Of a stretch of 64,000 nucleotides of DNA, positions 15,232 through 23,542 are shown piece by piece. Every line of letters begins with the position of its first letter. Within the stretch, counting starts at the first letter, position 1. Both the position numbers and the translations under genes were made by a program. The stretch lies in contig NC_021658.1 in assembly GCF_000418325.1 (NCBI RefSeq), positions 5,567,501 through 5,631,500 on the forward strand, given 5' to 3'. The DNA comes from Sorangium cellulosum So0157-2. Its GTDB lineage: Bacteria > Myxococcota_A > Polyangia > Polyangiales > Polyangiaceae. A model generated the notes under the pieces. That model was not told the origin of the DNA. It did no database searches and worked only from the letters and a program-made list of their open reading frames with translations.

Positions 15232-16806
15232 TCAGTAGAGCCCGTCCTGGTGCTGCCACCGCTCCGAGATCCACGCCTTCAGGTACGCGATCTCCTCCTC
15301 GTACGTCGTGAAGTCGTCGCGCCCGCTCCAGCCCTCGTAGCCCCGGTACGCCGCGCCCCACCGCGCCTCGTCCCGGCGCGCGCTCGCGTCGATGCGCTCC
15401 ACGTAGCCGTCCACGATCGCGTGGATCTCGGCCTCGGCGAAGGCGCCGCGCAGGACCTGCCCGTAGCGGGCGCGCAGCGGGTCGCCGATCGAGGGCTCCT
15501 CGAGGAGGCGCTCGAAGAGGAGGTTCGCGTCCCGGTACTCGACGCGCTCCGAGGCCGGCTCGCGCTCGGTCTCCCACGACTGGCCGAAGCTCGCGTTGAA
15601 GTCCCACGGCGCGTAGCGGAAGACGCCGTCCGAGGCCGGATCGCGGTAGTGGTAGCTGTTCTTTCCGGCCGAGTCGTTGGCCATGATGAACGTGACGAAG
15701 ATCCACCAGTCCTCGTAGTCGCGCAGATCGATCCGCGCCCCGATCTCGGCGGCGAACGTGGCCTCGTCGGACTCGGCCACGAAGCTCACGAGATCTTCGA
15801 GATCCGAGAACGCCCCCGGCTCGCCCTCTTCCGGCGCACCTTCTTTCTTCTCGAAGCCGTCGTGCAGCGTCTCCTTCTTCTCGCCGGAGTGTCCCACCAG
15901 CGCGAAGTTCGCGTCGTGGCTGACCGCCTTGTAGAGGTTGCCGTCCTGCGGGTAGCCGTGGTCCTCCAGCAGGTAGCCGTCGATGTGATCCGCGACGGTG
16001 TAGAGCCCCGCGTACTCCCCGTCGAGGTAGAGGACGGCGCTGTAGGTCTTGACCTGGATGTGCTCGGGATCGAGGCGGTTCCAGAGGTCGTAGGCGAGGC
16101 GCTGCCGGACATAGGAGTTGTCGTCGAACGTGGTGATGAGCACGACCTTGCGACGATCGGTGAAGCCGCCCGCCTCGTCGGGCTCGTTGAACTTGTCGTC
16201 CTTGGGGAACTTGAGGGTGTAGCTCCGCTTCGGGTACGAGAGCGAGCTCTCGCCGCGGAGCTCCGCCTCCGCGGCGTACGTGTGGCCGCGGTAGATCACC
16301 GTGGCCGGGGCGTACTCCTTGTCCTTGGGGACCGGCGAGAGGAAGAGCACCGGCAGGCCGTACTCCTCGGGGTAGCGCGCCGGATCGACGACGGGCACGT
16401 TCGACGGATCGGCGAAGGCGTCGGCGACGCCGACCTTGACGCGCCCGACCTCGGACGTCTGCGCGACGCGGATCTCGATGTCGTAGACGGCCGCCTGATC
16501 GAGCCCGGGCGAGAACGTCACCTCGCGCGCGGTCGGGTCGTAGGCGGCGCCCTCGGGGAGCGGGCCGACCTCGAACGCGTCGCCGGCGAGCGCGAGGCCG
16601 GTCGCGCACGCCACGGGGAACGTCACGGTCTCCCCCTCGAGGAGCCAGTGCGGCCCGCCGCCCGACGGCTGGCAGCGCGAGCCCGCGTCGCTGGCGCCGG
16701 ACGGCCCATCCGCCGCCGCGGACGAATCGTCCGAGCAGCCGGTAGCATGCAGCGATCCGAGGAGCAGGGCCGCCGTCAGCGGCAGAAAAGGGTGAAAAGT
16801 TCGCAT
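15232..16806 (-). CDS. CotH-kinase-family surface lipoprotein
   Basis: 524 residues. The signal peptide ends in a lipobox (LLLGSLHATGCSDDSS), followed by an Ala/Ser/Asp linker and a beta-sandwich, cadherin-like segment (about 50-130). The CotH domain follows: RGESSLSYPKRSYTLKF (substrate/Arg-Lys loop), LDGEYAGLYTVADHID and the metal-binding signature NDSAGKNSYHY with APWDFNASFG. CotH proteins are atypical protein kinases or phosphoryl-transferases found on spore coats and bacterial surfaces. The myxobacterial substrate is unknown. It is divergent from an MFS transporter gene across 100 bp; no functional link is evident. Confidence 0.9.
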   Translation of the reverse strand: MRTFHPFLPLTAALLLGSLHATGCSDDSSAAADGPSGASDAGSRCQPSGGGPHWLLEGETVTFPVACATGLALAGDAFEVGPLPEGAAYDPTAREVTFSPGLDQAAVYDIEIRVAQTSEVGRVKVGVADAFADPSNVPVVDPARYPEEYGLPVLFLSPVPKDKEYAPATVIYRGHTYAAEAELRGESSLSYPKRSYTLKFPKDDKFNEPDEAGGFTDRRKVVLITTFDDNSYVRQRLAYDLWNRLDPEHIQVKTYSAVLYLDGEYAGLYTVADHIDGYLLEDHGYPQDGNLYKAVSHDANFALVGHSGEKKETLHDGFEKKEGAPEEGEPGAFSDLEDLVSFVAESDEATFAAEIGARIDLRDYEDWWIFVTFIMANDSAGKNSYHYRDPASDGVFRYAPWDFNASFGQSWETEREPASERVEYRDANLLFERLLEEPSIGDPLRARYGQVLRGAFAEAEIHAIVDGYVERIDASARRDEARWGAAYRGYEGWSGRDDFTTYEEEIAYLKAWISERWQHQDGLY

Positions 16807-16905
16807 GGCATCAATCTTACGCGACCGCGCGCCAGCGTGGGGGTCGCGCGCGGAATGGAAGGAGGGCGGATGGCTGGCGGATGAGCAGGCACGACAGTTC
16901 CGCCC

Positions 16906-18213
16906 ATGAACGGGCCGCCCTCACGTAGGTGGCGGGCGGGTGGAAAACATGCAATCTCGCCGGTTCATGCTTCCACCGAGATCGCGGAAGACACATCGAT
17001 CTGGGGCCAACGGGGCGCCTGGAGAGAGGCCGCCCGCGTGCCGTCGCTCCTGATCCTCACCTACGTGGGGTTCGTGAGCCTGGGCCTGCCCGACGCGGTG
17101 CTCGGCGTCGCGTGGCCCTCGCTGCGCGCGTCGTTCGGGCTCCCGCAGAGCGCGCTCGGGGCGCTCCTGGTCGGGACGGGCGTGGGGTATTTCTCGTCGA
17201 GCGTCGCGGCGGGGAAGCTCGTGGATCGGCTCGGCGTGGGCAAGCTGCTCGCGCTGAGCAGCGGGCTCATCACGGTCGCCTTGCTCGGCTACGCGGCGAC
17301 GCCGTTCTGGCCGCTGCTGATTTTCTGCGGGCTGATCACCGGGCTCGGCTCGGGCGCGATCGACGCGGGGCTCAACGCCTACGCGGCGAGCAACTTCTCC
17401 GCGCGCCACGTGAACTGGCTGCACGCCTGCTACTGCGCCGGCGCGGCGCTGGGGCCGCTCATCGCGACGGCGGCGCTCACGACCACCGGCTCATGGCGCT
17501 CGGGCTACGCGATCATCGGCGCGATCATGTTGCTCCTGACCACGGCCTTCGCCGTGGTGAAGGGGTCGTTCCGCGCGCGGGCCGCGGCCGCCGAAGGCCC
17601 GCAGGAGGCGCCGGGGCCGGGCGTCCCGCTCGCCGCGGCGCTGCGGCAGCGGCGCGTGTGGCTGCAGATCGCGGTGTTCTTCCTCTACACGGGCCTCGAG
17701 GTGATGCTCGGGCAGTGGAGCTTCACGCTCAACACCGAGGCGCGCGGCGTCGCTGCGGAGACGGCCGGGGTGTGGGCGGGCGCCTACTGGGGCAGCATCG
17801 GCGTCGGGCGCGTCGTGCTCGGCGTGGTGGTCGATCGGGTGGGCGCGGACCGGCTCCTGCGCATGGCCACGGTGGTGGCGCTGCTCGGAACCGCGCTGTT
17901 CGCCGTCGGCCCGGCCTGGCCAGGGGCCGCGGGGCTCATGCTGGCGGGGCTCGGCCTCGCGCCGATCTACCCGACGCTGATGTCCCGCACCCCGGCGCGG
18001 CTCGGCCCCTCCACGGCGCACGCGATCGGGCTCCAGGCGAGCGCGGCCATGGTCGGCGGCGCGGTCCTGCCGAGCCTCGGCGGCGTGCTCGCCGCGCGCG
18101 TGGGGCTCCCGTCGATCGGCACGCTCGCGCTGATCACGGCCGCGGGCCTGTGGCTGCTCCACGAGATGCTCGTCCGGTCGACGCGCCCTCGGGGCACGAG
18201 CGACGGCGCGTAG
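16906..18213 (+). CDS. Major facilitator superfamily transporter
   Basis: 435 residues with about 12 hydrophobic helices in two halves. Helix 1 is LLILTYVGFVSLGLPDAVLG. The loop 2-3 signature appears as GKLVDRLGVGKLL and is repeated in the second half as GVVVDRVGADRLL. The WLHACYCAGAALGP segment resembles FucP/GlpT-like sugar-type transporters of this superfamily. The stretch before residue 45 is hydrophilic and the ATG at 16906 has no strong ribosome site, so the true start may be further downstream. Substrate unknown. It converges with a lipoprotein gene 21 bp away. Confidence 0.88.
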   Translation: MNGPPSRRWRAGGKHAISPVHASTEIAEDTSIWGQRGAWREAARVPSLLILTYVGFVSLGLPDAVLGVAWPSLRASFGLPQSALGALLVGTGVGYFSSSVAAGKLVDRLGVGKLLALSSGLITVALLGYAATPFWPLLIFCGLITGLGSGAIDAGLNAYAASNFSARHVNWLHACYCAGAALGPLIATAALTTTGSWRSGYAIIGAIMLLLTTAFAVVKGSFRARAAAAEGPQEAPGPGVPLAAALRQRRVWLQIAVFFLYTGLEVMLGQWSFTLNTEARGVAAETAGVWAGAYWGSIGVGRVVLGVVVDRVGADRLLRMATVVALLGTALFAVGPAWPGAAGLMLAGLGLAPIYPTLMSRTPARLGPSTAHAIGLQASAAMVGGAVLPSLGGVLAARVGLPSIGTLALITAAGLWLLHEMLVRSTRPRGTSDGA

Positions 18214-18234
18214 GCATACCGCCCGGCCTCGAGC

Positions 18235-19161
18235 TCAAGGCTCCGGCCGCTTCGGGGTGATGCGCACGCGGATCGTCGCCGGCGGCGGCGCGCCGGCGAT
18301 GGACAGCGTCATGGTCCGCCCATCGGGGAGCGACCACGACGCTCTGCCGGACACCCTGCCATCGATCACACAGCCGAGGAACGCCTCCTCGGCCTTGCAC
18401 TCGTCCGGGATCACGAAGCTGCGCTGGCCCGGCTTGCCGAAGAGCCGGACCAACGCGACCTCGGTGTCGCGCAACGTGCCGGCGAGGCCCGCCGCATCCT
18501 CGGCCGGGTCGATGACGAGCTCGACCGCCGAGAGGCGGCCGTCCGTGAACTCGAGCTGCGCCGAGGCGTCCGGGAGCTCCCCGGATGGCTTGCCGCTGCA
18601 ACGCGCAGCGCCCGCGGCCTCGCTCCACTGGAGCCCGGCCCCCCAGCAGGTCGCGGCGGCCTCATCCATCAATTCGCCAAAGACGAAGCCGGCAGCGCCC
18701 GGCGGCGGGGGCGGGGTGCGAGCGTCGCGGCGGGGCTCCTCATGAACCAGAGGCGCGCTCCCCATGCCCTCGCCCAGCTCCTTCTTTCGATGATGCGCCC
18801 TCGCGCACTGGCCGAGGACGTTGAAGCCATGGATCGCCGAGATCCCGGAGATCACGATCCCGGCGCCGCCGACGAGGGCGCCCGCCTCGGGGCTGATGGC
18901 GTACGGCTTGTATTCCCTGGCCCAGACCCCGGTCTCGGTCGCGGCAGGAATGATGAGCGCCAAGACCATGCTGGACACGATGGAGACATCCATGAGGGCC
19001 CACCATGGGTGATCCGTGCAGTCCAGCGCCGCCTCGGGACCCGTCTCCTTGGGGTCGACCTCGGGTCCGCGGCTGAAGGCGAAGGAGCAGCCCGCGCACG
19101 AAAGCCCGAGCCCGCCCGCGACCAGCACCGCCATCACCCGCGTCGTCCTGCGCCCGTTCAT
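18235..19161 (-). CDS. Lipoprotein with membrane hairpin and four-Cys C-terminal domain (paralogue A)
   Basis: 308 residues from an ATG at 19161; the frame continues upstream but the lipoprotein signal begins here. The signal ends LGLSCAGC. Two hydrophobic segments follow (VSIVSSMVLALIIPAA and ALVGGAGIVISGISAIHG), then a Pro-rich linker. The C-terminal domain of about 150 residues has four cysteines (ATCWGAG, AARCSGKP, DECKAEE, FLGCVIDG). The same layout and the same C-terminal domain occur in the gene at 22354-23322, on the other side of the CHAT protease gene. It lies 35 bp downstream of that protease on the same strand and is probably co-transcribed. No named family recognised. Confidence 0.82.
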   Translation of the reverse strand: MNGRRTTRVMAVLVAGGLGLSCAGCSFAFSRGPEVDPKETGPEAALDCTDHPWWALMDVSIVSSMVLALIIPAATETGVWAREYKPYAISPEAGALVGGAGIVISGISAIHGFNVLGQCARAHHRKKELGEGMGSAPLVHEEPRRDARTPPPPPGAAGFVFGELMDEAAATCWGAGLQWSEAAGAARCSGKPSGELPDASAQLEFTDGRLSAVELVIDPAEDAAGLAGTLRDTEVALVRLFGKPGQRSFVIPDECKAEEAFLGCVIDGRVSGRASWSLPDGRTMTLSIAGAPPPATIRVRITPKRPEP

Positions 19162-19196
19162 GATCGCATCCTCCACCATCGCTCGATGCAGGCTGT

Positions 19197-22166
19197 TCAC
19201 GCCCGCGGTGAGCGGCGCCTCCGCGCCGCGACCAGGAATCCGAGCAGGGCGGCCAGCCAGGCGCCGTGCGCGTGCGGCTCGCCGCCGGTCTGCTCGCAGG
19301 CGCACCCGCGCGCGCCCTTCGCGACCTTGCCCGCCTCCGGCGAGCGCACCTGGGTCTCCATCCGCCGCCAATCGCCCGAGACGATGAAGCTCGCCCACAG
19401 GTTCGGGTGCGCCGTCGACGGCTCGGCCCGCATCGCGAGCTGCACGTCGCGCATCGCCTGGCTCCGGCCGGCGCCGCCCGCGAGCCGCTGGTAATAGGCC
19501 TGCATCAGCTCGCGGGTCCGCCCCGAGTCGACCTGCCACAAGCTCATCACCTGGGTCTCGGAGCCGGCCATCGTCAGCGCGCGCCGCAGCCCGTACACCC
19601 CCTCGCCGGAGGTCGCCTCGCCCAGCCCCGATTCGCAGGTCGACAGCACCACCAGACGCGTGCCGTGGAGATCGATCCCGGCGGTCTCCAGCGCCGTCAG
19701 CACGCCGTCGTCGGAGCCGCTCCGGCGTCGGTTGAAGCCGGCGAGCGCGATTCCGGACCGGAGCAGCGGGTTCTCGCGCTGGCGGAGGGCGGCGAGCTCG
19801 GCCAGGGTGGGACTGTGCCCCGGGGTCGTCAGGAGCGCCGCGGGCACGGGCTGCTCGGGCAGGAAGAAGCCGTGCGTGGCCAGGTGCAGGAGCAGCGGCC
19901 CCTGGACCGCCTTGACGGCCTCCTCGGTGGCATGCGCGCCGAGGAGCACGCGGCTCTCGGGGAAGAACTCGGCGATGGTGCGGGCCTCTGCCGTGGTGCC
20001 CTGGAGCGGCAGGAGCCGCTGGGTGACCATATCGATGGAGCGGACGCCGCGGTGGGTCGCCTCGGGCGCGGGTGGGGCGCTGCTCTCGTCGAAGGCCGGG
20101 TTCGCCAGGATGAGCGGCGGCTCGCGCGAGGCGGCCTTCCGGTCCTCGAAGCGCAGCAGGTCACGTCCGGTGGTGAGGTAGGAAAAGAGGTAGCGCTCGA
20201 CGAGGTACTGGCCCTCTTCGTCGACGAGCGCGCCGAAGGGGACGAGGTGCAAGGGGCCATCCAGGCTGAGGAAGACCCAGCGGGTGTCGCCGAGGAGCTT
20301 ACGGACGGGATCCATCAGGAGACGGTCGAGGTCGCGGGCGGCCGGCCTGGGGTCGTGCGTGAGATCGTGGTCGGCGAGGGCGCGGCGGAGGGCGTCGACG
20401 GCAGCCTCGAGGGGGGCGGCCTCGCCGAGATCCGTGAAGGCGGGGTCGCCGCCCGGCCCGAGGACGTACGCGACGTAGCGGGGGGCGCCCCAGTGACCCG
20501 ACCGCGTGTCGGGGCGGAGGTGGTAAGGACGATATTGCGCGATCTCGACGAGCGCGGCGCCTTCGGGGATCGCCGCCTGCACGTCGGGCAGGAGCACGGG
20601 CTTTTGCTCGGCGCGGAACGAGGCGCTCCGCTTTCCGACCTCCGCTTCCAGCGCTTCCCGCTGCTGCTCGAGCGCGGCGAGCCTCTCGCGATATTGCGCC
20701 GGTGGAGCGTTCTGCGGTCCGCGGGAGACCTCGGCGGCGAGCTGGCTATAGACCGACGTGAGCCGCGCGATGAGGGCCCCGTCGCCGGGGTCGCGCGACA
20801 GGCGCAGCGAAGCGAAGTTGCCGGTCATGGCGTCGAGCACGCGGCCCTTGCGCCGGAACAGGACGGTGAGCGCGAGGCGCGCGGCGTCCAACGTCGCCGG
20901 TGCGTGCTGGATGTGCAGCGCGATGGCCAGATGCGTCTGGTCGACCAGCGTGCTCATGTAGGAGCGCTTCTGATCTTCGGACCCGGTCGCGAGGACGGCG
21001 GCCGCATTGCGATCCTGAATGTCCGTCGCCAGCCCGGCTGTCGCCACCGCCTCGTCGATGCGAGATTGCGCGATGTGCAGCGCTGCCAGGTGGCTGAGCG
21101 ACTGGGCGACGTCGGGGTGGGACGGCCCCAGCGCCTTTTTCCGGATGGCCAGGGCGCGCTCGGAGAGCCCCTCGGCGCGCGCGTAATCCCCCTTGTCCAG
21201 GTACAGCGACGCAAGGAAGTGGAACGTCTGGGCGACGTCGGGATGATCAGGGGCGAGCACCTTTCTCTGGATGGCCAGAGCGCGCTGGTGCATCGGCTCG
21301 GCGCGCGCGTAATCCCCCCGCTTCCCGTACAGCACTGCCACGTTGTTGAGCGCGAGGGCGACGGCGGGGTGGTCGGGCGGTAAGGCGTTCTCCTGGATGG
21401 CCAGGGCGCGCTCGGAGAGGAGCTCGGCCTGCGCGTAATCTCGCTTTGCGCGGTACAGCGCCGCCAGGTCGTTGAGGGACAGAGCGACGTCGGGGTGACC
21501 TCCCCCGAGCGCCTCCTCCCGGATGGCCAGCGCGCGCTGATGCAGTGACTCGGACCGGGCGTAATCCCCCTTGTCCCCGCACAGCACCGCCAACGTGGCG
21601 AGCGACTGGGCGACGTCGGGGTGGTCGGGCCCCAGGGCCTTCTCCCGGAGGGCCAGCGCGCGCTCGGCGAGCGACTCGGCCCGCGCGTAGTCTCCCTTGG
21701 TGCGGTAGAGCACGGATAGGTCGTTGAGCGACGAGGCGACGACCGGGTGGTCGGGCCCGAGCGCCTTCTCCCGCATGGCCAGGGCACGTCGGTGCAGCTG
21801 CTCCGCCTGCGCGTAGTCTCCCCGTTCACGGTGCAGCACGCCCAGGTTGCTGAGGGCCTTCGCGACCGTGGGGTGGTTGGTCCCGAGCACGTTCTCGTAG
21901 AGGGCCAGGGCGCGCTTCAGGAGGGGGATGGCGCCCTCGTACCTGCCCTGCGCCTTCCGCGCATCGGCCTCGGCGGTCAACCGGTTTGCTTCCTCCACCT
22001 CCGAAGCTCTCCATGTCGCGCCTTGGAGATCCGACGTTACAGATTTCATGTACACTTCCGAGGTGGCCGCGCAGGCTGGCCCCGCCCCGATCGCGCCCAT
22101 CACCATCGCCCACGTCCACCACCGCCGTCCGGGCATCGCCCCATCGTCGCTGCGGCCCGTATCCAT
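19197..22166 (-). CDS. TPR-CHAT protease with MYXO-CTERM-like surface anchor
   Basis: About 989 residues from an ATG at 22166 (22136 is an alternative). An N-terminal signal segment (WTWAMVMGAIGAGPACA) is followed by at least eight 42-residue kinesin-light-chain-like TPRs with the recurring GDYARAE and RALAIREKALGPDHPDVA motifs. The caspase-like CHAT domain has the catalytic His in LLLHLATHGFFLP and Cys in VVLSTCESGLGEA, so both dyad residues are intact. The C-terminus is a cysteine pair (GCACEQ), one hydrophobic helix (WLAALLGFLVAA) and RRRR, the layout of MYXO-CTERM sorting signals. It should therefore be a cell-surface or secreted protease. It is flanked by two paralogous lipoproteins. Confidence 0.93.
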   Translation of the reverse strand: MDTGRSDDGAMPGRRWWTWAMVMGAIGAGPACAATSEVYMKSVTSDLQGATWRASEVEEANRLTAEADARKAQGRYEGAIPLLKRALALYENVLGTNHPTVAKALSNLGVLHRERGDYAQAEQLHRRALAMREKALGPDHPVVASSLNDLSVLYRTKGDYARAESLAERALALREKALGPDHPDVAQSLATLAVLCGDKGDYARSESLHQRALAIREEALGGGHPDVALSLNDLAALYRAKRDYAQAELLSERALAIQENALPPDHPAVALALNNVAVLYGKRGDYARAEPMHQRALAIQRKVLAPDHPDVAQTFHFLASLYLDKGDYARAEGLSERALAIRKKALGPSHPDVAQSLSHLAALHIAQSRIDEAVATAGLATDIQDRNAAAVLATGSEDQKRSYMSTLVDQTHLAIALHIQHAPATLDAARLALTVLFRRKGRVLDAMTGNFASLRLSRDPGDGALIARLTSVYSQLAAEVSRGPQNAPPAQYRERLAALEQQREALEAEVGKRSASFRAEQKPVLLPDVQAAIPEGAALVEIAQYRPYHLRPDTRSGHWGAPRYVAYVLGPGGDPAFTDLGEAAPLEAAVDALRRALADHDLTHDPRPAARDLDRLLMDPVRKLLGDTRWVFLSLDGPLHLVPFGALVDEEGQYLVERYLFSYLTTGRDLLRFEDRKAASREPPLILANPAFDESSAPPAPEATHRGVRSIDMVTQRLLPLQGTTAEARTIAEFFPESRVLLGAHATEEAVKAVQGPLLLHLATHGFFLPEQPVPAALLTTPGHSPTLAELAALRQRENPLLRSGIALAGFNRRRSGSDDGVLTALETAGIDLHGTRLVVLSTCESGLGEATSGEGVYGLRRALTMAGSETQVMSLWQVDSGRTRELMQAYYQRLAGGAGRSQAMRDVQLAMRAEPSTAHPNLWASFIVSGDWRRMETQVRSPEAGKVAKGARGCACEQTGGEPHAHGAWLAALLGFLVAARRRRSPRA

Positions 22167-22353
22167 CGCAAGTCCCGCTTGGCACAGCCCGTGCCAGCGG
22201 TGCTCCTTCGCGACCCCGCGACCCCTTGCCGGCCGCCGCAAAGACATGGCGTCAGAGCGCGCCCTCGGCGCTCTCGACCCGCCGGGCGGGCGGCCCTCCA
22301 GCCGTGTGAGCGGCGAGGCGAGGCAGCGTGGGCTTGAGAAGAGAGGCAACGGC

Positions 22354-23322
22354 ATGAAAGCGATGACGTGGATGGCGGTGGCGCTGGCGCTCCATGGACT
22401 GGGGTGCGTCGCGGCGCCGCGGAAGATGGACCCGACCCGACCGCTCGAGCTCCACACGGGGTTCTTCGAGGCGCGCTACACGCAGGATGGGGAGCCCGTC
22501 AGCGGCGTCCCGGAGTGGCTCGCGAAGGAGCCCGAGGCGGCGCCCCACGCGAGCCGCGCGCAGACGCTGTCGCTCCTCGCGGGGCTCGTCTCCGGGGCCG
22601 GAGGCATCCTGATCGGCACGCCCCTGGGGCAGGAGCTGGGGGGCGAGCGCGACCCGCTGTGGCCGCTCGCGGGCGCGGGCGCCGCGGCGATCGCCCTCAG
22701 CATCCCGCTCGCGATCTGGTCCGTCAGCAGCATGGACAGCGCGGCCGAAGCGCACAATCGCCTCGTCGCCGGAGGCGGCGAGGAGAGCGCACCTCCGAAG
22801 CGCGCGGCCGCAAAAACCGAGCGCGCCCGGCGGGCCGCGCCGCCCGCGCCGCTGGAGGCGTTCGGGTTCGCCTTCGGCGCCACGAGCACGAGCGCCCTCG
22901 CGGTCTGCCAGGCGGCAGGGCACACGTGGAGCGACGAGGAAGACGGCGTCGGCCGCTGCAGCGGCACCCCGACCGAGAGCATCGCCGGCGCGTCGGCGGA
23001 GCTCACGTTCGAGGACGATGGCCTCTCGGCGGTCGAGCTCGTCATCCGCCCGCCGGAGGACGCGGAGGGTTGGGCCACGTCGTTCCGCGCCACCGAGACC
23101 GCGCTGATCCGCCGCTTCGGCAAGGCGGCTCAGCGCAGCTTCGCGATCCCGGACGAGTGCAAGGCCGCGGAGCAGTTCCTCGGCTGCGTGGCCGACGGCA
23201 GGGTGACCGGCAGCGCGTCCTGGTCGCCCGACGACGGCCCGTCGGTCGTGCTGTCGATCATCGGCTCGCCCCCTCCGCCGACCCTCCGCGTGCGCCTCAC
23301 CCCGCGGCCTCCGAAGATGTGA
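22354..23322 (+). CDS. Lipoprotein with membrane hairpin and four-Cys C-terminal domain (paralogue B)
   Basis: 322 residues from an ATG at 22354 with AGAGAGG upstream; the reading frame extends further left but overlaps the CHAT gene. The lipobox is ALHGLGC. Two hydrophobic segments follow (SLLAGLVSGAGGILIG and LAGAGAAAIALSIPLAIW), then a basic linker. The C-terminal domain is colinear with paralogue A: LAVCQAAG, GRCSGTP, LSAVELVI, SFAIPDECKAAEQFLGCVADG. It diverges from the CHAT protease gene across about 190 bp and is upstream of the kinase-ATPase gene on the same strand. The duplication around the protease suggests these are partners or substrates of it. Confidence 0.85.
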   Translation: MKAMTWMAVALALHGLGCVAAPRKMDPTRPLELHTGFFEARYTQDGEPVSGVPEWLAKEPEAAPHASRAQTLSLLAGLVSGAGGILIGTPLGQELGGERDPLWPLAGAGAAAIALSIPLAIWSVSSMDSAAEAHNRLVAGGGEESAPPKRAAAKTERARRAAPPAPLEAFGFAFGATSTSALAVCQAAGHTWSDEEDGVGRCSGTPTESIAGASAELTFEDDGLSAVELVIRPPEDAEGWATSFRATETALIRRFGKAAQRSFAIPDECKAAEQFLGCVADGRVTGSASWSPDDGPSVVLSIIGSPPPPTLRVRLTPRPPKM

Positions 23323-23542
23323 GCGCCGGCATCGGGGTGAACATCGCGCGGGTCGCGCGATGTGATCCTTCGATCGAGCGGATCGATCCGTTTGATCAAA
23401 CGACCTCGCGGACGAGGTCGGTCACGGTGGTCGCGATAGCTACATGGGGCGCCCGCCGGGCTGCGCCCGCGTCCGGCGCGCCGCCGGGGACGGGCGTTCC
23501 GCCGCGCCGGCCCGGTGCGTTATCCTGCGCGCTCGTCGCCGT

